Part shown: in pieces, positions 28,405 through 40,984 of the stretch
Numbering within the stretch: position 1 is the stretch's first letter
How the letters are laid out: each line of letters begins with the position of its first letter
Assembly: GCF_000315545.1 (NCBI RefSeq)
Contig: NZ_JH992902.1
Coordinates: 407,280-471,279 of the forward strand
DNA length: 64,000 nt
Direction of reading: 5' to 3'
Origin: Selenomonas sp. F0473
GTDB taxonomy: Bacteria; Bacillota; Negativicutes; Selenomonadales; Selenomonadaceae
Notes under the pieces: generated by a model
Told to the model about the DNA's origin: nothing
Seen by the model: the letters and a program-made list of their open reading frames with translations, nothing else
Database searches by the model: none
Position numbers and translations under genes: made by a program

Positions 28405-29546
28405 TCCGCCCGCTCCTCTCTTTCCAGGTCATCGATGACACGGCTCAGCGCACGCTCCTCCTCGGGCGACATCTCCTCCTTCGTCACATCCGCGAAAAAA
28501 TCTGCAAAGAGACGGAAATCCGACTGCCCGCGCTCATATGTCCTTTCATTCGAAGAAAGGCGCCCCATATTGATATTGGGACGCGTGATGGAAAAGAGGT
28601 TCGGATATATCTGCCGCAGTTTCTCATGTGCGGCAAGGACGGCGTCGCTGTCGAGGAGCTCCGCACAGATATAGTCGTCATGCGGCAAAGGGTCGAATCC
28701 CTCCGACAGGAGTTCGGTCATCAGCCCGCTGACAATGCGTACGTCATGACGCGGCGCAAGGGGATAAAAGGCATGGGACACCGCCCCCGCGCCGTCGATA
28801 TCGACGAGTTCGACGCCTTTTTTCTGGCGCGCCTCGTCAAACGAATACTTGAGCAGCGAACCGGAATATCGTATATGTTCCGCCCCCGCCCGCTGAGGCG
28901 CGTGCAGATGTCCGAGCGCCGTATAGTTATACGCCGCAAAATTCTCCGTCCGCACCTGGTCGCTGCCGCCGACGGACAGCGCGTGCTCTGACTCCGACGG
29001 CTGTCCGCCCACGACAAAGGCATGCGCCACAGCCACACTGCGCGCCCCTGCCGGAATCTGTGCCCGCGCCGCCGCAATCTGCACGCCGAGCGCGGCGTCA
29101 AACGACGGCATAGATTCCAGAGCAAACGCCTCCTTCACATGCGGCGGGTCCCCATAGGGAATCAGGGAGAAATATACGTCCCCATACGCGTCGGAAAGTA
29201 CGACGGGCGGCTGCGCGGCGCGCACCGTTCCGGCGGGATACACGCCCGACGCGCGCAGCAGCTCCGCGCCGAACCCGAGGCGCACGGCGCTGTCGTGGTT
29301 GCCCGCGATAAAGAGCGCCTTGATATTGCGCGCAGCGAGTTTTGCAAGAGTTTCGCTGAAGAGCGCCACAGCCTCCGGCGGCGGAATCGCACGGTCGTAT
29401 ACGTCGCCCGCGATGACAAGCGCGTCCGGACGAACATCCGCGCAGAGCGCCAGCAGTTCGTCGAGCACATACGCTTGGTCCTCCGTCATATGCCGCTGTC
29501 CGAACAGTTTTCCCAAATGCCAGTCTGCCGTATGGATAAAACGCAT
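28401..29546 (-). CDS. sbcD: Exonuclease subunit SbcD (Mre11-like)
   Basis: Metallophosphoesterase nuclease partner of SbcC. The 381-residue protein has the ordered metal-binding motifs DWHLG (8-12), GDVYD, GNHDS and GHLHAPQ, with a C-terminal capping domain that ends in a Glu/Arg-rich helix. Length is normal. The ATG follows GAGGG and lies 32 bases after ligA. It couples to sbcC through a GTGA overlap, which fits a stoichiometric SbcCD complex. Confidence 0.96.
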   Translation of the reverse strand: MRFIHTADWHLGKLFGQRHMTEDQAYVLDELLALCADVRPDALVIAGDVYDRAIPPPEAVALFSETLAKLAARNIKALFIAGNHDSAVRLGFGAELLRASGVYPAGTVRAAQPPVVLSDAYGDVYFSLIPYGDPPHVKEAFALESMPSFDAALGVQIAAARAQIPAGARSVAVAHAFVVGGQPSESEHALSVGGSDQVRTENFAAYNYTALGHLHAPQRAGAEHIRYSGSLLKYSFDEARQKKGVELVDIDGAGAVSHAFYPLAPRHDVRIVSGLMTELLSEGFDPLPHDDYICAELLDSDAVLAAHEKLRQIYPNLFSITRPNINMGRLSSNERTYERGQSDFRLFADFFADVTKEEMSPEEERALSRVIDDLEREERAE

Positions 29547-29578
29547 AGAGATCCCTCACACTCCATAGGATTCCAGAA

Positions 29579-33851
<4,273 letters not shown>

Positions 33852-33866
33852 GAAACCTCCTTTTTC

Positions 33867-33904
33867 CAATAAGAAAGGCGGGCTGCCATATGGCAAACGC
33901 CGCC
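33867..33904 (-). terminator. Terminator after the CBS-domain pyrophosphatase gene
   Basis: GGCGG/CCGCC outer stem (33877-33881 with 33900-33904) and inner TGCCA/TGGCA pairing, then TTTCTTATT on the minus strand. It lies between the pyrophosphatase gene and pcrA, leaving little room for a separate pcrA promoter. Confidence 0.7.
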
Positions 33905-33923
33905 CGTATCGTCCTCGATGTCC

Positions 33924-35570
33924 TTACGTTTTGATGCGCTTGACCGCCTCGGAGAGCGGCGGGATGATCTGCTTCTTCCGCGACATGACGCCGGGGAGAT
34001 AGAGATGCGTACCGCTCGTATCCTTGCGGAAGGCCTCCCCGATCAGCGTCCGCGGCGATCCCGTAAAGAGCAGATAGGTCGCCTCCTCAAGAATATCCGT
34101 AATCATGACAAGGCTCAAGTCGAACCCCTCCGACTCGCAGATGGACTTCATCGCCGCAATCAGCTCGTCCTCCTTCTCCATGATTTCCTTCGTCCCCATG
34201 ACGGAGGTCTGGCTGACAATCACGCGGTAGGCGCCGATTGTGAACTCCTTAAGGTCATTGCGCACGATCTCCATCGGCGTCATGTTGCCGACGCTCGAGC
34301 CTGCCTTGAGCATATCCAGGCCGTAGGTATTGATGTCGACGTCCGCGATATCCGCAAGACGCTCCGCCGCTTTCTTATCCGCGGGCGTACAGGTGGGCGA
34401 TTTAAAGAGCACCGTGTCCGAAATAATTGCCGAGAGCAGGAGACCCGCAATCGACGGCGGGATATCGACGTCGTTCTGCCAGTGCATATTTGACACAATC
34501 GTCGCCGTACAGCCGACCGGCTCCGCATGGGTATAAATCGGCTCGCTTGTGCTGATGCCGCCGAACCGATGATGATCGATGATCTCGACAATCTTCGCTT
34601 CCTCGATGCCCTCGACCGCCTGGTTGCGCTCGTTGTGGTCGACGAGGATCACGCGCACCGGCTCGGAGACCACAATACGATCGCGGCTCACAAGACCGAC
34701 GATACGGCCGTTTTCCAGCACGGGATAATTGCGGAAATTCGTCTCCTCCATCGTCCCCTTGATATCGGAGAGCAGATCGAGCGGTTTAAAGCAGATCGGA
34801 TTGTCGTGCATGATGCGGCGAATCGGCACGCACTGATTGATGAGGCGCGCGACCGTGTAGGTATCATAGGGGGTGGAGAGTACAAAGATACCGCGCCGCT
34901 CCGCCTCCTCAATCGCCTCGGCGGGAATGCGTCCGTCTCCCGTCACGATGAGACAGGAAATGCCCTGCTCGATGCAGGCAAGGACAACCTCCTGCCGACG
35001 ATCGCCGATCAGGACGATATCGTTCGTCTTAACGAGTTTGCGGATCGTATGCACACTGCCGGCGGCAATGCGAATCTGCCCCTTGATCGTCTCCCCCTCT
35101 TCGCCGGAGACGAGCACGTTGCTGTCCGTTGCATGGATGATGTCGCGATAACGCACGCGCATATCCGAGAGATTCGTCATGCCGAGTTCTTGGAAATACC
35201 GTTTCGCAAGATCGCTGACCGAAACGATGCCGACGAGGACGCCCTTGCTGTCCGTTACGGGAATCGACCGCAGATCGTTGTGACGCAGCACCTCACCCAA
35301 ATAGCGCAGCGTATCGTGCTGACGAACGACGATCTTGCAGTCCATCGCGATATCCTTCACACGCGGATAGAGGTCGGGAATGAGCAGCGGCTGCTCCACA
35401 TGAAAATACTCCAGCGCGAACTTCGTTTCCTTATTGATTTTCCCCGCGCGCGCCGCCACGGCATTGACCCCCATCGCCTGTTTCAGGTGGGCATATCCGA
35501 TCGCCGAGCAGATGGAGTCTGTATCCGGATTGCGGTGTCCGATCACATAAATCGGCTTTGCAACGTTCAA
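33924..35570 (-). CDS. Manganese-dependent inorganic pyrophosphatase with CBS and DRTGG domains
   Basis: Family II (DHH) pyrophosphatase of 548 residues, longer than the usual 310 because regulatory domains are inserted. The catalytic half shows HRNPDTDS (12-19), VDHNE and DHHRFGG, metal-ligand motifs of the family. A first CBS domain lies around residues 70-130, a DRTGG-type domain around 150-245 and a second CBS around 250-300. Related enzymes are switched by adenine nucleotides bound to CBS (and diadenosine polyphosphates); regulation here is inferred. The start is TTG behind GGGAGGAATTATT. It has its own promoter and terminator, so it is monocistronic. Confidence 0.92.
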   Translation of the reverse strand: MNVAKPIYVIGHRNPDTDSICSAIGYAHLKQAMGVNAVAARAGKINKETKFALEYFHVEQPLLIPDLYPRVKDIAMDCKIVVRQHDTLRYLGEVLRHNDLRSIPVTDSKGVLVGIVSVSDLAKRYFQELGMTNLSDMRVRYRDIIHATDSNVLVSGEEGETIKGQIRIAAGSVHTIRKLVKTNDIVLIGDRRQEVVLACIEQGISCLIVTGDGRIPAEAIEEAERRGIFVLSTPYDTYTVARLINQCVPIRRIMHDNPICFKPLDLLSDIKGTMEETNFRNYPVLENGRIVGLVSRDRIVVSEPVRVILVDHNERNQAVEGIEEAKIVEIIDHHRFGGISTSEPIYTHAEPVGCTATIVSNMHWQNDVDIPPSIAGLLLSAIISDTVLFKSPTCTPADKKAAERLADIADVDINTYGLDMLKAGSSVGNMTPMEIVRNDLKEFTIGAYRVIVSQTSVMGTKEIMEKEDELIAAMKSICESEGFDLSLVMITDILEEATYLLFTGSPRTLIGEAFRKDTSGTHLYLPGVMSRKKQIIPPLSEAVKRIKT

Positions 35571-35620
35571 AATAATTCCTCCCTAATAGCGGTTTCCACA
35601 CGCCGTATATCATGGATTTT

Positions 35621-35649
35621 ATTATAGCATACTCAATCAGATGATTCAA
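35621..35649 (-). promoter_or_regulatory. Promoter of the CBS-domain pyrophosphatase gene
   Basis: Minus strand TTGAAT (35649-35644), 17 bases, TATAAT (35626-35621). A 7-base inverted repeat (35599-35605 with 35668-35674) brackets it. Confidence 0.75.
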
Positions 35650-35717
35650 TTTTTGCAAAAACAAAAACGGCGTGCATTCTATATTGATATGAAAATAATT
35701 GAATGTTTTCATTTCTA

Positions 35718-35746
35718 TTGACAATTTATCTCATTGTCGTTATGAT
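35718..35746 (+). promoter_or_regulatory. Promoter of the metal-binding lipoprotein gene
   Basis: TTGACA (35718-35723), 17 bases, TATGAT (35741-35746). A loose inverted repeat TCTCAT...ATGAGA (35729-35759) overlaps the -10 and could be a metal-regulator site, but I cannot assign it. Confidence 0.75.
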
Positions 35747-35806
35747 TCATTTCATGAGACTTAACCCAATGTATCAAAATTTTAACTCTAAGGAGACCGG
35801 TAACCC

Positions 35807-36724
35807 ATGCGTAGTACAACGAAGATTCTCTCTCTTCTGCTGCTCGTCCTGTCCGTCGCCCTCGTCGGCTGCGGCGGTACGGAAAAGACGGCGGACAAAC
35901 AGACAGATAAGAAAGCGGCGCAGCCGTTCCGCATCGTGACGTCCTTCTACCCGATGTATGTGGCGACGATCAATATTACAGAGGGCGTCGACGGCGTCGA
36001 AGTCCGCAATATGACGAAGCCCCAGACCGGCTGTCTGCACGACTATCAGCTGATGACGGAGGATATGAAGACCCTCGAAAATGCGGACGCCTTTGTGATC
36101 AACGGCGCCGGCATGGAGGACTTCATGGATAAAGTGACCGAACAGCAGAAAAACCTCAAGGTCATCGACGCCTCGCGCGGCATCAAGCTTATTCATGACG
36201 AAGAAGGCGACAATCCTCATGTCTGGCTGAGCGTGACTGACGCCATCCAGCAGGTGCGCAACATTGCCGACCAGCTGAAGGAAGCGGATCCCGCTCATGC
36301 GGACGCCTATGAAAAGAATGCCGCCGCTTACATAGATAAGCTCACGGCGCTCAAGACAGAGATGCACGCGGCCCTCGACAACGTGCCGCACAAGGACATC
36401 GTTACCTTCCACGAGGCGTTCCCCTATTTCGCGGAGGAATTCCATCTGAATATCATCGGCGTGGTCGAGCGCGAGCCGGGCACGGAACCGACGCCGACCG
36501 AGCTGCAGGAAACGATCGAGCAGGTCAAGGGCCTGTCCGCCAAGGTGCTCTTCACCGAGCCGCAGTACTCTCCCGCCGCCGCGGAGACGATCGCACGCGA
36601 GACGGGCGCGAAGATCTACACGCTCGATCCCGTCGTTACGGGCGAAGCGACGCCGGAGGCAAAAGACGCTTACATCGATACGATGCGCAAGAACATGAAC
36701 ACACTTAAGGAAGCGCTTCAGTAA
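35807..36724 (+). CDS. Zinc-type metal ABC transporter substrate-binding lipoprotein (ZnuA/TroA family)
   Basis: Lipoprotein of 305 residues with signal peptide and lipobox ALVGC (acylated C22), then a Thr/Lys linker and a cluster A-I metal-binding fold. The likely ligands are H78 (CLHDYQ), H138 (NPHVWL), H202 (TFHEAF) and D274 (YTLDPV). Three His plus Asp is the TroA/ZnuA pattern, whereas manganese binders usually have Glu at the third place. The His-rich loop of many ZnuA proteins is absent. AAGGAG precedes the ATG. No permease or ATPase gene lies next to it, so it must work with a distant transporter. Metal choice is inferred. Confidence 0.88.
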   Translation: MRSTTKILSLLLLVLSVALVGCGGTEKTADKQTDKKAAQPFRIVTSFYPMYVATINITEGVDGVEVRNMTKPQTGCLHDYQLMTEDMKTLENADAFVINGAGMEDFMDKVTEQQKNLKVIDASRGIKLIHDEEGDNPHVWLSVTDAIQQVRNIADQLKEADPAHADAYEKNAAAYIDKLTALKTEMHAALDNVPHKDIVTFHEAFPYFAEEFHLNIIGVVEREPGTEPTPTELQETIEQVKGLSAKVLFTEPQYSPAAAETIARETGAKIYTLDPVVTGEATPEAKDAYIDTMRKNMNTLKEALQ

Positions 36725-36762
36725 AACATATCGATTAGAATAAAGTCTCATGCAACAGAAAA

Positions 36763-36818
36763 CGGGACAGCCGCCCCGCATGTGTCGATACACATCGGTA
36801 CGGCTGTCCCGCTTTTTT
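36763..36818 (+). terminator. Bidirectional terminator between convergent genes
   Basis: Perfect 11-pair stem (36763-36773 with 36801-36811) enclosing a second small hairpin (ATGTGT/ACACAT), with T6 on the plus side and an A-rich left flank giving T on the minus side. Confidence 0.9.
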
Positions 36819-36828
36819 GATTCTTTAT

Positions 36829-37671
36829 CTAACCGGCCGCCTCCTCGGGGCTCGGCACATCGTCCGATAGGTCGATGCGCGGCGCTTTGCCCTTCGGCAG
36901 GAGTGTGAAAACGGACTTCAAGAGTTTCTGCGTATACGGATGTTTCGCATGCGCCAAATCTTTTCCGTCCAGTTCTTCGACCACCTTGCCGAAGTACATG
37001 ACGACGACGCGCGTGCACAGCATCGAGACAAGCGCGAGATCATGGCAGATGAAAAGTATCGTCAGATCCCGTTCCTTCTGAATGCGGATGAGCAGTTCGA
37101 CGATCTTCTCCTGTACGGAGACGTCGAGCGCGCTCGTCGCCTCGTCGCAGACGAGGATCGCGGGCTCGAGCGCGAGCGCGCGGGCAATCCCCACGCGCTG
37201 GCGCTGTCCGCCGCTCATATTCGCAGGATAGCGGTCCGCGAAGTCCTCGGGCAGATCGACCAGCCGCAGGAGTTCCGCCGCCTTATCGCGCGCGCTGCCC
37301 TCGAGCAGGCCGAAGTTCCGGAGCGGCTCGCAGATGATGTCCTTGATCTTCATCTTCGGATTGAACGCCGTATTTGGGTCCTGAAACACCATCTGGATGT
37401 TGCGGCGCATGTTGCGCGCCTCTTCGCCCTTGAGTCCCGTAATCTCCTGCCCGCGGAAGAAAATTTTCCCCTCCGACGGCTCGTGCAGCTGCATAATGGT
37501 GCGCACAAGCGTACTCTTGCCGCAGCCGCTTTCGCCGACGATGCCGAGCAGTTCGCCCTTGTAGACGGGGAACGTCACATCGTCGCAGGCGGTGAGCACC
37601 TTGCCCCCCGCGAGGGGGAAACGCTTCGTAATATGATCGATGCGCAGGATTTCCTCACGCTCCGGCTGCAT
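36829..37671 (-). CDS. Nickel/peptide ABC transporter ATP-binding protein, second subunit (NikE/OppF type)
   Basis: ATPase of 280 residues of an ABC importer of the nickel/dipeptide class. Visible are Walker A GESGCGKS (46-53), Q-loop VFQDPNTAFNP, signature MSGGQRQRVGIARAL, Walker B ILVCDEATSALD and a C-terminal extension with HPYTQKLL, typical of OppF/NikE. GGGGGG before the ATG at 37671 favours this start over an open frame ten codons upstream. It overlaps the other ATPase gene by 17 bases and is the last gene of the riboswitch-controlled operon. Confidence 0.93.
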   Translation of the reverse strand: MQPEREEILRIDHITKRFPLAGGKVLTACDDVTFPVYKGELLGIVGESGCGKSTLVRTIMQLHEPSEGKIFFRGQEITGLKGEEARNMRRNIQMVFQDPNTAFNPKMKIKDIICEPLRNFGLLEGSARDKAAELLRLVDLPEDFADRYPANMSGGQRQRVGIARALALEPAILVCDEATSALDVSVQEKIVELLIRIQKERDLTILFICHDLALVSMLCTRVVVMYFGKVVEELDGKDLAHAKHPYTQKLLKSVFTLLPKGKAPRIDLSDDVPSPEEAAG

Positions 37672-38449
37672 AGCTTTTCCCCCCAATCTGCGGTACGGCA
37701 AGGAGCAGCTCTTTCGTATAGTCGCTCTGCGCGTGTTCGATGACCTGCTCGGCCGTACCGTGTTCCAATACCTTGCCGTGACGCATAACCATGATCTGAT
37801 CCGACATATATGCCGCGACGCCGAGGTTATGCGTCACCATGACGATGGACGTGCCATCGTTCCGGCAAATATCCGTCAGCTCGTTGACAACCTGCGCCTG
37901 TGTGGTCACGTCAAGCGCGGAGGTCGGCTCGTCGGCAAGCAGCAGCGCGGGGCTGAAGAACATCGCCATCGCCACGCCGACACGCTGACGCATACCGCCG
38001 GACAGTTCGAACGGATAACTCTTCATCACATTCGCCGGGTCGTTGAGGTGCATCCGCGCGAGCATATCCTGCGCGCGTTCCGCCGCCTCCTTCGTCCCTA
38101 CGTTCTCATGTGTCTGAATATATTCGACGAACTGTTTGCCGATGGTTTGAATCGGATCGAGCATACTGCCGCTGTCCTGGAAAATCATCGCCGCCGTTCC
38201 GCCGCTGACCTTGCGCCAGTCTGCGTCGCTCGCCTGGGCCATATCTTTCCCATCGAACAGAATCTGCCCGCGCGTAATTTCTCCGACGCTCGGCAGACAT
38301 CCGATCATGGCGCGAATGACGGTCGTCTTGCCGCTGCCGCTTTCGCCGACAATGGAGAGCACTTCGCCTTCGCCGAGCGAAAAGCTCACATCATGCACCG
38401 TCTCCGTGCCTTCATAAGCGACGCAAAGGTTTTTCACCTCTATCTGCAT
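37655..38449 (-). CDS. Nickel/peptide ABC transporter ATP-binding protein, first subunit (NikD/OppD type)
   Basis: ATPase of 264 residues, partner of the preceding protein. Motifs: Walker A GESGSGKT (35-42), FQDSGSMLDPIQTIGKQ, signature LSGGMRQRVGVAMA, Walker B LLLADEPTSALD and HNLGVAAYM. It is shorter than classical OppD (about 330) and close to NikD (about 255), which favours a metal rather than a long-peptide transporter; this is a weak argument. AAGGAG precedes the ATG. A GC-rich hairpin separates it from the binding-protein gene. Confidence 0.92.
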   Translation of the reverse strand: MQIEVKNLCVAYEGTETVHDVSFSLGEGEVLSIVGESGSGKTTVIRAMIGCLPSVGEITRGQILFDGKDMAQASDADWRKVSGGTAAMIFQDSGSMLDPIQTIGKQFVEYIQTHENVGTKEAAERAQDMLARMHLNDPANVMKSYPFELSGGMRQRVGVAMAMFFSPALLLADEPTSALDVTTQAQVVNELTDICRNDGTSIVMVTHNLGVAAYMSDQIMVMRHGKVLEHGTAEQVIEHAQSDYTKELLLAVPQIGGKSYAAGA

Positions 38450-38474
38450 CCGCGCTTCTCCTTCCCTTCATGAC

Positions 38475-38510
38475 GCGGGAAACGCCGGGGATGTCCCCCG
38501 ACGCTCCCGC
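38475..38510 (-). other. GC-rich intercistronic hairpin without a U tract
   Basis: Nearly fully paired hairpin (GCGGGA/TCCCGC outside, about eight pairs inside with a short loop) directly downstream of the binding-protein gene. It lacks a T run, so it is more likely an mRNA stability element than a terminator. Confidence 0.6.
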
Positions 38511-38527
38511 TCGCTGATCCTAAAAGT

Positions 38528-40093
38528 TTACTTTGCCGGTTTAATCGTGTTCGTCAGCCAGTAATAATCAGCCGGGTGCATGATCGCGCCCGTGATCTTG
38601 GTCGAGCTGATAATGTTCGTCTCGGGGTAGCCGAGATAGAGCGCTGCCGCGTCATTAAGCAGAATCTGCTGCATGTCGATCATGAGCTGACGGCGCTTTG
38701 CCGGGTCAAACTCGACTGCGAGCGCATCGTACTTCGCATCGTACTCGGGGTTGCTGTATCCCGATCCGTTCTGCGGGTTGTTTCCGTTCGTATTGGTATA
38801 CCAGTACTGTCTGAGATAGCTCTCCGGATCGCCTGTGTTCGCAGTCGTCGTGTTCGAGATCAAGAGGTCATACTCGCCGTTAATGCCGATCTTATCGAGG
38901 AGGTTATAGTCCACCGTCTTGATCTTCACGTCGATGCCGACCTTCTTCGCATCTGCCTGCACGGCCTCGGCATAGATGGGGAGCTCGGCGCGGCTGTTGT
39001 AGACGATGAAGTCGACGCTTAGCGGCTTGCCGTCCTTATCGCGGATGCCGTCGCCGTCCGTATCCTTCCAGCCCGCTTCGTCGAGGAGCTGATTGGCGCG
39101 GTCGACATTGTAGGCGTTCGGATCCACAAGCTGATCGAACCCGTAGTCGAGAGAGGGCGGAACGGGAGCCTTGCCCGGAATGAACGTGCCCTTGAGGATA
39201 ACCTCGTTGTAGGACTTGCGATCCGTCATGGAGATGAACGCCGCGCGCACCTTCGGGTCGCCGAGAATCCCCTTCTCGTTAATGCGTGCAAGCACCGTGC
39301 GGAGCGAGGCGATGCGGTCGATATGGAATTTCGACGTATCGTTGAAGAGCCCCATATCGCCCGCGGCAATGTTGACCGCCATGTCGACTTCGCCGGACTG
39401 CAGCGCCATCGCGCGCGTATTCGGATCGTCGATGGACGGAATCTCTACCGTCTCATACGGCACTTCGCCGCCCCAGTAGTTCGGGTTCTTCTTCATGACC
39501 GCCTTTTCCTTCACGAAGGATTCGCAGACATACGGCCCCGTACAGATGGGTCCCTGCTTTGCAAAGTCGCGCTCGCCCTCGCTCGTCGTGTCGACAATGA
39601 GGAAGAGCGGATCCGCGAGGAAGCCCGGCATACTCGGCGTCGGCTTCTCCGTCTTGATGATGAGGTTCTGACCGTCCGCCTTCATCTCCGTATACTTGAA
39701 GAACGTCTGCGCGCGGTTATTCTTTGCAAACGAGCGCTCAATCGACGACTTGACCGCCTCGGCCGTCAGATCCTTACCGTTCGAGAACTTCACATTGTCG
39801 CGGATCTTAAACGTCCACGTGAGTTTATCGTCGCTGACCGACCAGCTCTCCGCGAGCCACGGCGACGGGTTCATCTTCTCGTCGAACTTAACGAGCGCTT
39901 CCCCCATACCGTAACGCATGACGACCCAGCCGAAGAAATTCTCGGTCGGATCAAGCGAATCGGCGAAGTTCGTCACGCCGATCTTCAGCGTCTTTGTATC
40001 CGCAGCGCTGTTTCCGCCGCCGCACCCCGCAAAGACCGCCGCCGACATGCACACGGCAAGCGCGGCCGTAAGCATTTTCTTCCATTTTTTCAC
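38528..40093 (-). CDS. ABC transporter substrate-binding lipoprotein, family 5 (NikA/OppA type)
   Basis: Periplasmic binding protein of 521 residues with a lipoprotein signal (lipobox VFAGC, C24) and the SBP_bac_5 fold. Recognisable stretches are SLDPTENF, LAESWSVSDDKLTWTFKIRDNVKFSNG and CTGPYVCESFVK. A DTDGDGIRDKDG loop resembles a calcium-binding loop. Ligands of this family include peptides, nickel, nickel chelates and haem, and they cannot be told apart by eye. The start is GTG behind AGGAGG. Position between permease and ATPase genes of a B12-riboswitch operon points to cobalt, nickel or a chelate of them. Confidence 0.92.
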   Translation of the reverse strand: MKKWKKMLTAALAVCMSAAVFAGCGGGNSAADTKTLKIGVTNFADSLDPTENFFGWVVMRYGMGEALVKFDEKMNPSPWLAESWSVSDDKLTWTFKIRDNVKFSNGKDLTAEAVKSSIERSFAKNNRAQTFFKYTEMKADGQNLIIKTEKPTPSMPGFLADPLFLIVDTTSEGERDFAKQGPICTGPYVCESFVKEKAVMKKNPNYWGGEVPYETVEIPSIDDPNTRAMALQSGEVDMAVNIAAGDMGLFNDTSKFHIDRIASLRTVLARINEKGILGDPKVRAAFISMTDRKSYNEVILKGTFIPGKAPVPPSLDYGFDQLVDPNAYNVDRANQLLDEAGWKDTDGDGIRDKDGKPLSVDFIVYNSRAELPIYAEAVQADAKKVGIDVKIKTVDYNLLDKIGINGEYDLLISNTTTANTGDPESYLRQYWYTNTNGNNPQNGSGYSNPEYDAKYDALAVEFDPAKRRQLMIDMQQILLNDAAALYLGYPETNIISSTKITGAIMHPADYYWLTNTIKPAK

Positions 40094-40171
40094 AGAAAAA
40101 CCTCCTCATAATATCCCAAACCATCCGACGGACGCCGGTCTTACCGTTTCCGCCTCTCTATCCCAAAAGGC

Positions 40172-40984
40172 TTAGTTTGCCTTACGCGGATCCAAATAAT
40201 CGCGGAGCGCGTCGCCCCACAGATTGAAGACGGCAACGACGATCACGATCGCCGCGCCCGGGAACATCATCAGCCAGGGCGCAGTCTGCAGCGACTGACG
40301 GCCCTCGTTGAGCATCAGGCCCCACTCGGGCGTCGGCGGCTGCGCACCGAATCCGAGGAAGGACAGCCCCGCCAGTTCCATCATCATCGCGCCGATATCC
40401 ATTGCGGCCGTCGTCAGCACAATGGGGACGATGTTCGGAACAACGTGGCGGATCAGCATATCGCGCGGGCGCGTGCCGCTCGTAATGGCAGCCGCAATGT
40501 AGTCCTGCTGCCGAATCTTGAGCGCCACTGAACGCGCCAAACGCGCATATTTTGTCCAGCCGACGGCGACGAGCGCGAGAATCGCGTTGAGAATACTGCC
40601 GCCCATCATACCCGCAATCGCAATCGCAAGCACGATTCCCGGGAACGCAAGGAACATATCGGCCAGACGCATGATGACGGTATCGACCTTACCGCCGACA
40701 TAGCCGGAGACGACGCCGATCAACGAACCGACCCCCGCAATCAAAATGACGACGGTGAGCGCCATAAAGATCGAGATACGCGCGCCGTAGATAACGCGGG
40801 TAAAGAGGTCGCGCCCAAGTTTGTCCGTCCCGAACCAGTGCTCCGAGGACGGCGGCAGGAATGCGTTTTGCATTACGGAAACATAGGGGTCCTGCGTCAA
40901 TACAAACGGGGCAAGAAGCGCGATCAAAAAGATAATCCCTGCCATAATCGAGTATCGGCGGAGAATTTTAGCGTCTGCACTCAT
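40172..40984 (-). CDS. Nickel/peptide ABC transporter permease (NikC/DppC type)
   Basis: Inner-membrane subunit of 270 residues with about six spans. The N-terminal span and the loop HWFGTDKLGRDLFTRVIYGARISI are standard for NikC/DppC/OppC, and the coupling segment RDMLIRHVVPNIVPIVLT carries the EAA-like motif that contacts the ATPases. Length matches NikC and is a little short for OppC. The ATG shares ATGA with the end of the other permease gene. It forms the channel with that permease. Confidence 0.93.
   Translation of the reverse strand: MSADAKILRRYSIMAGIIFLIALLAPFVLTQDPYVSVMQNAFLPPSSEHWFGTDKLGRDLFTRVIYGARISIFMALTVVILIAGVGSLIGVVSGYVGGKVDTVIMRLADMFLAFPGIVLAIAIAGMMGGSILNAILALVAVGWTKYARLARSVALKIRQQDYIAAAITSGTRPRDMLIRHVVPNIVPIVLTTAAMDIGAMMMELAGLSFLGFGAQPPTPEWGLMLNEGRQSLQTAPWLMMFPGAAIVIVVAVFNLWGDALRDYLDPRKAN

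Noticed and set aside
35774-37018. 414-residue minus-strand frame opposite the zinc lipoprotein gene
   Set aside because: It crosses the bidirectional terminator, and the plus-strand gene has promoter, ribosome binding site, signal peptide and metal ligands.
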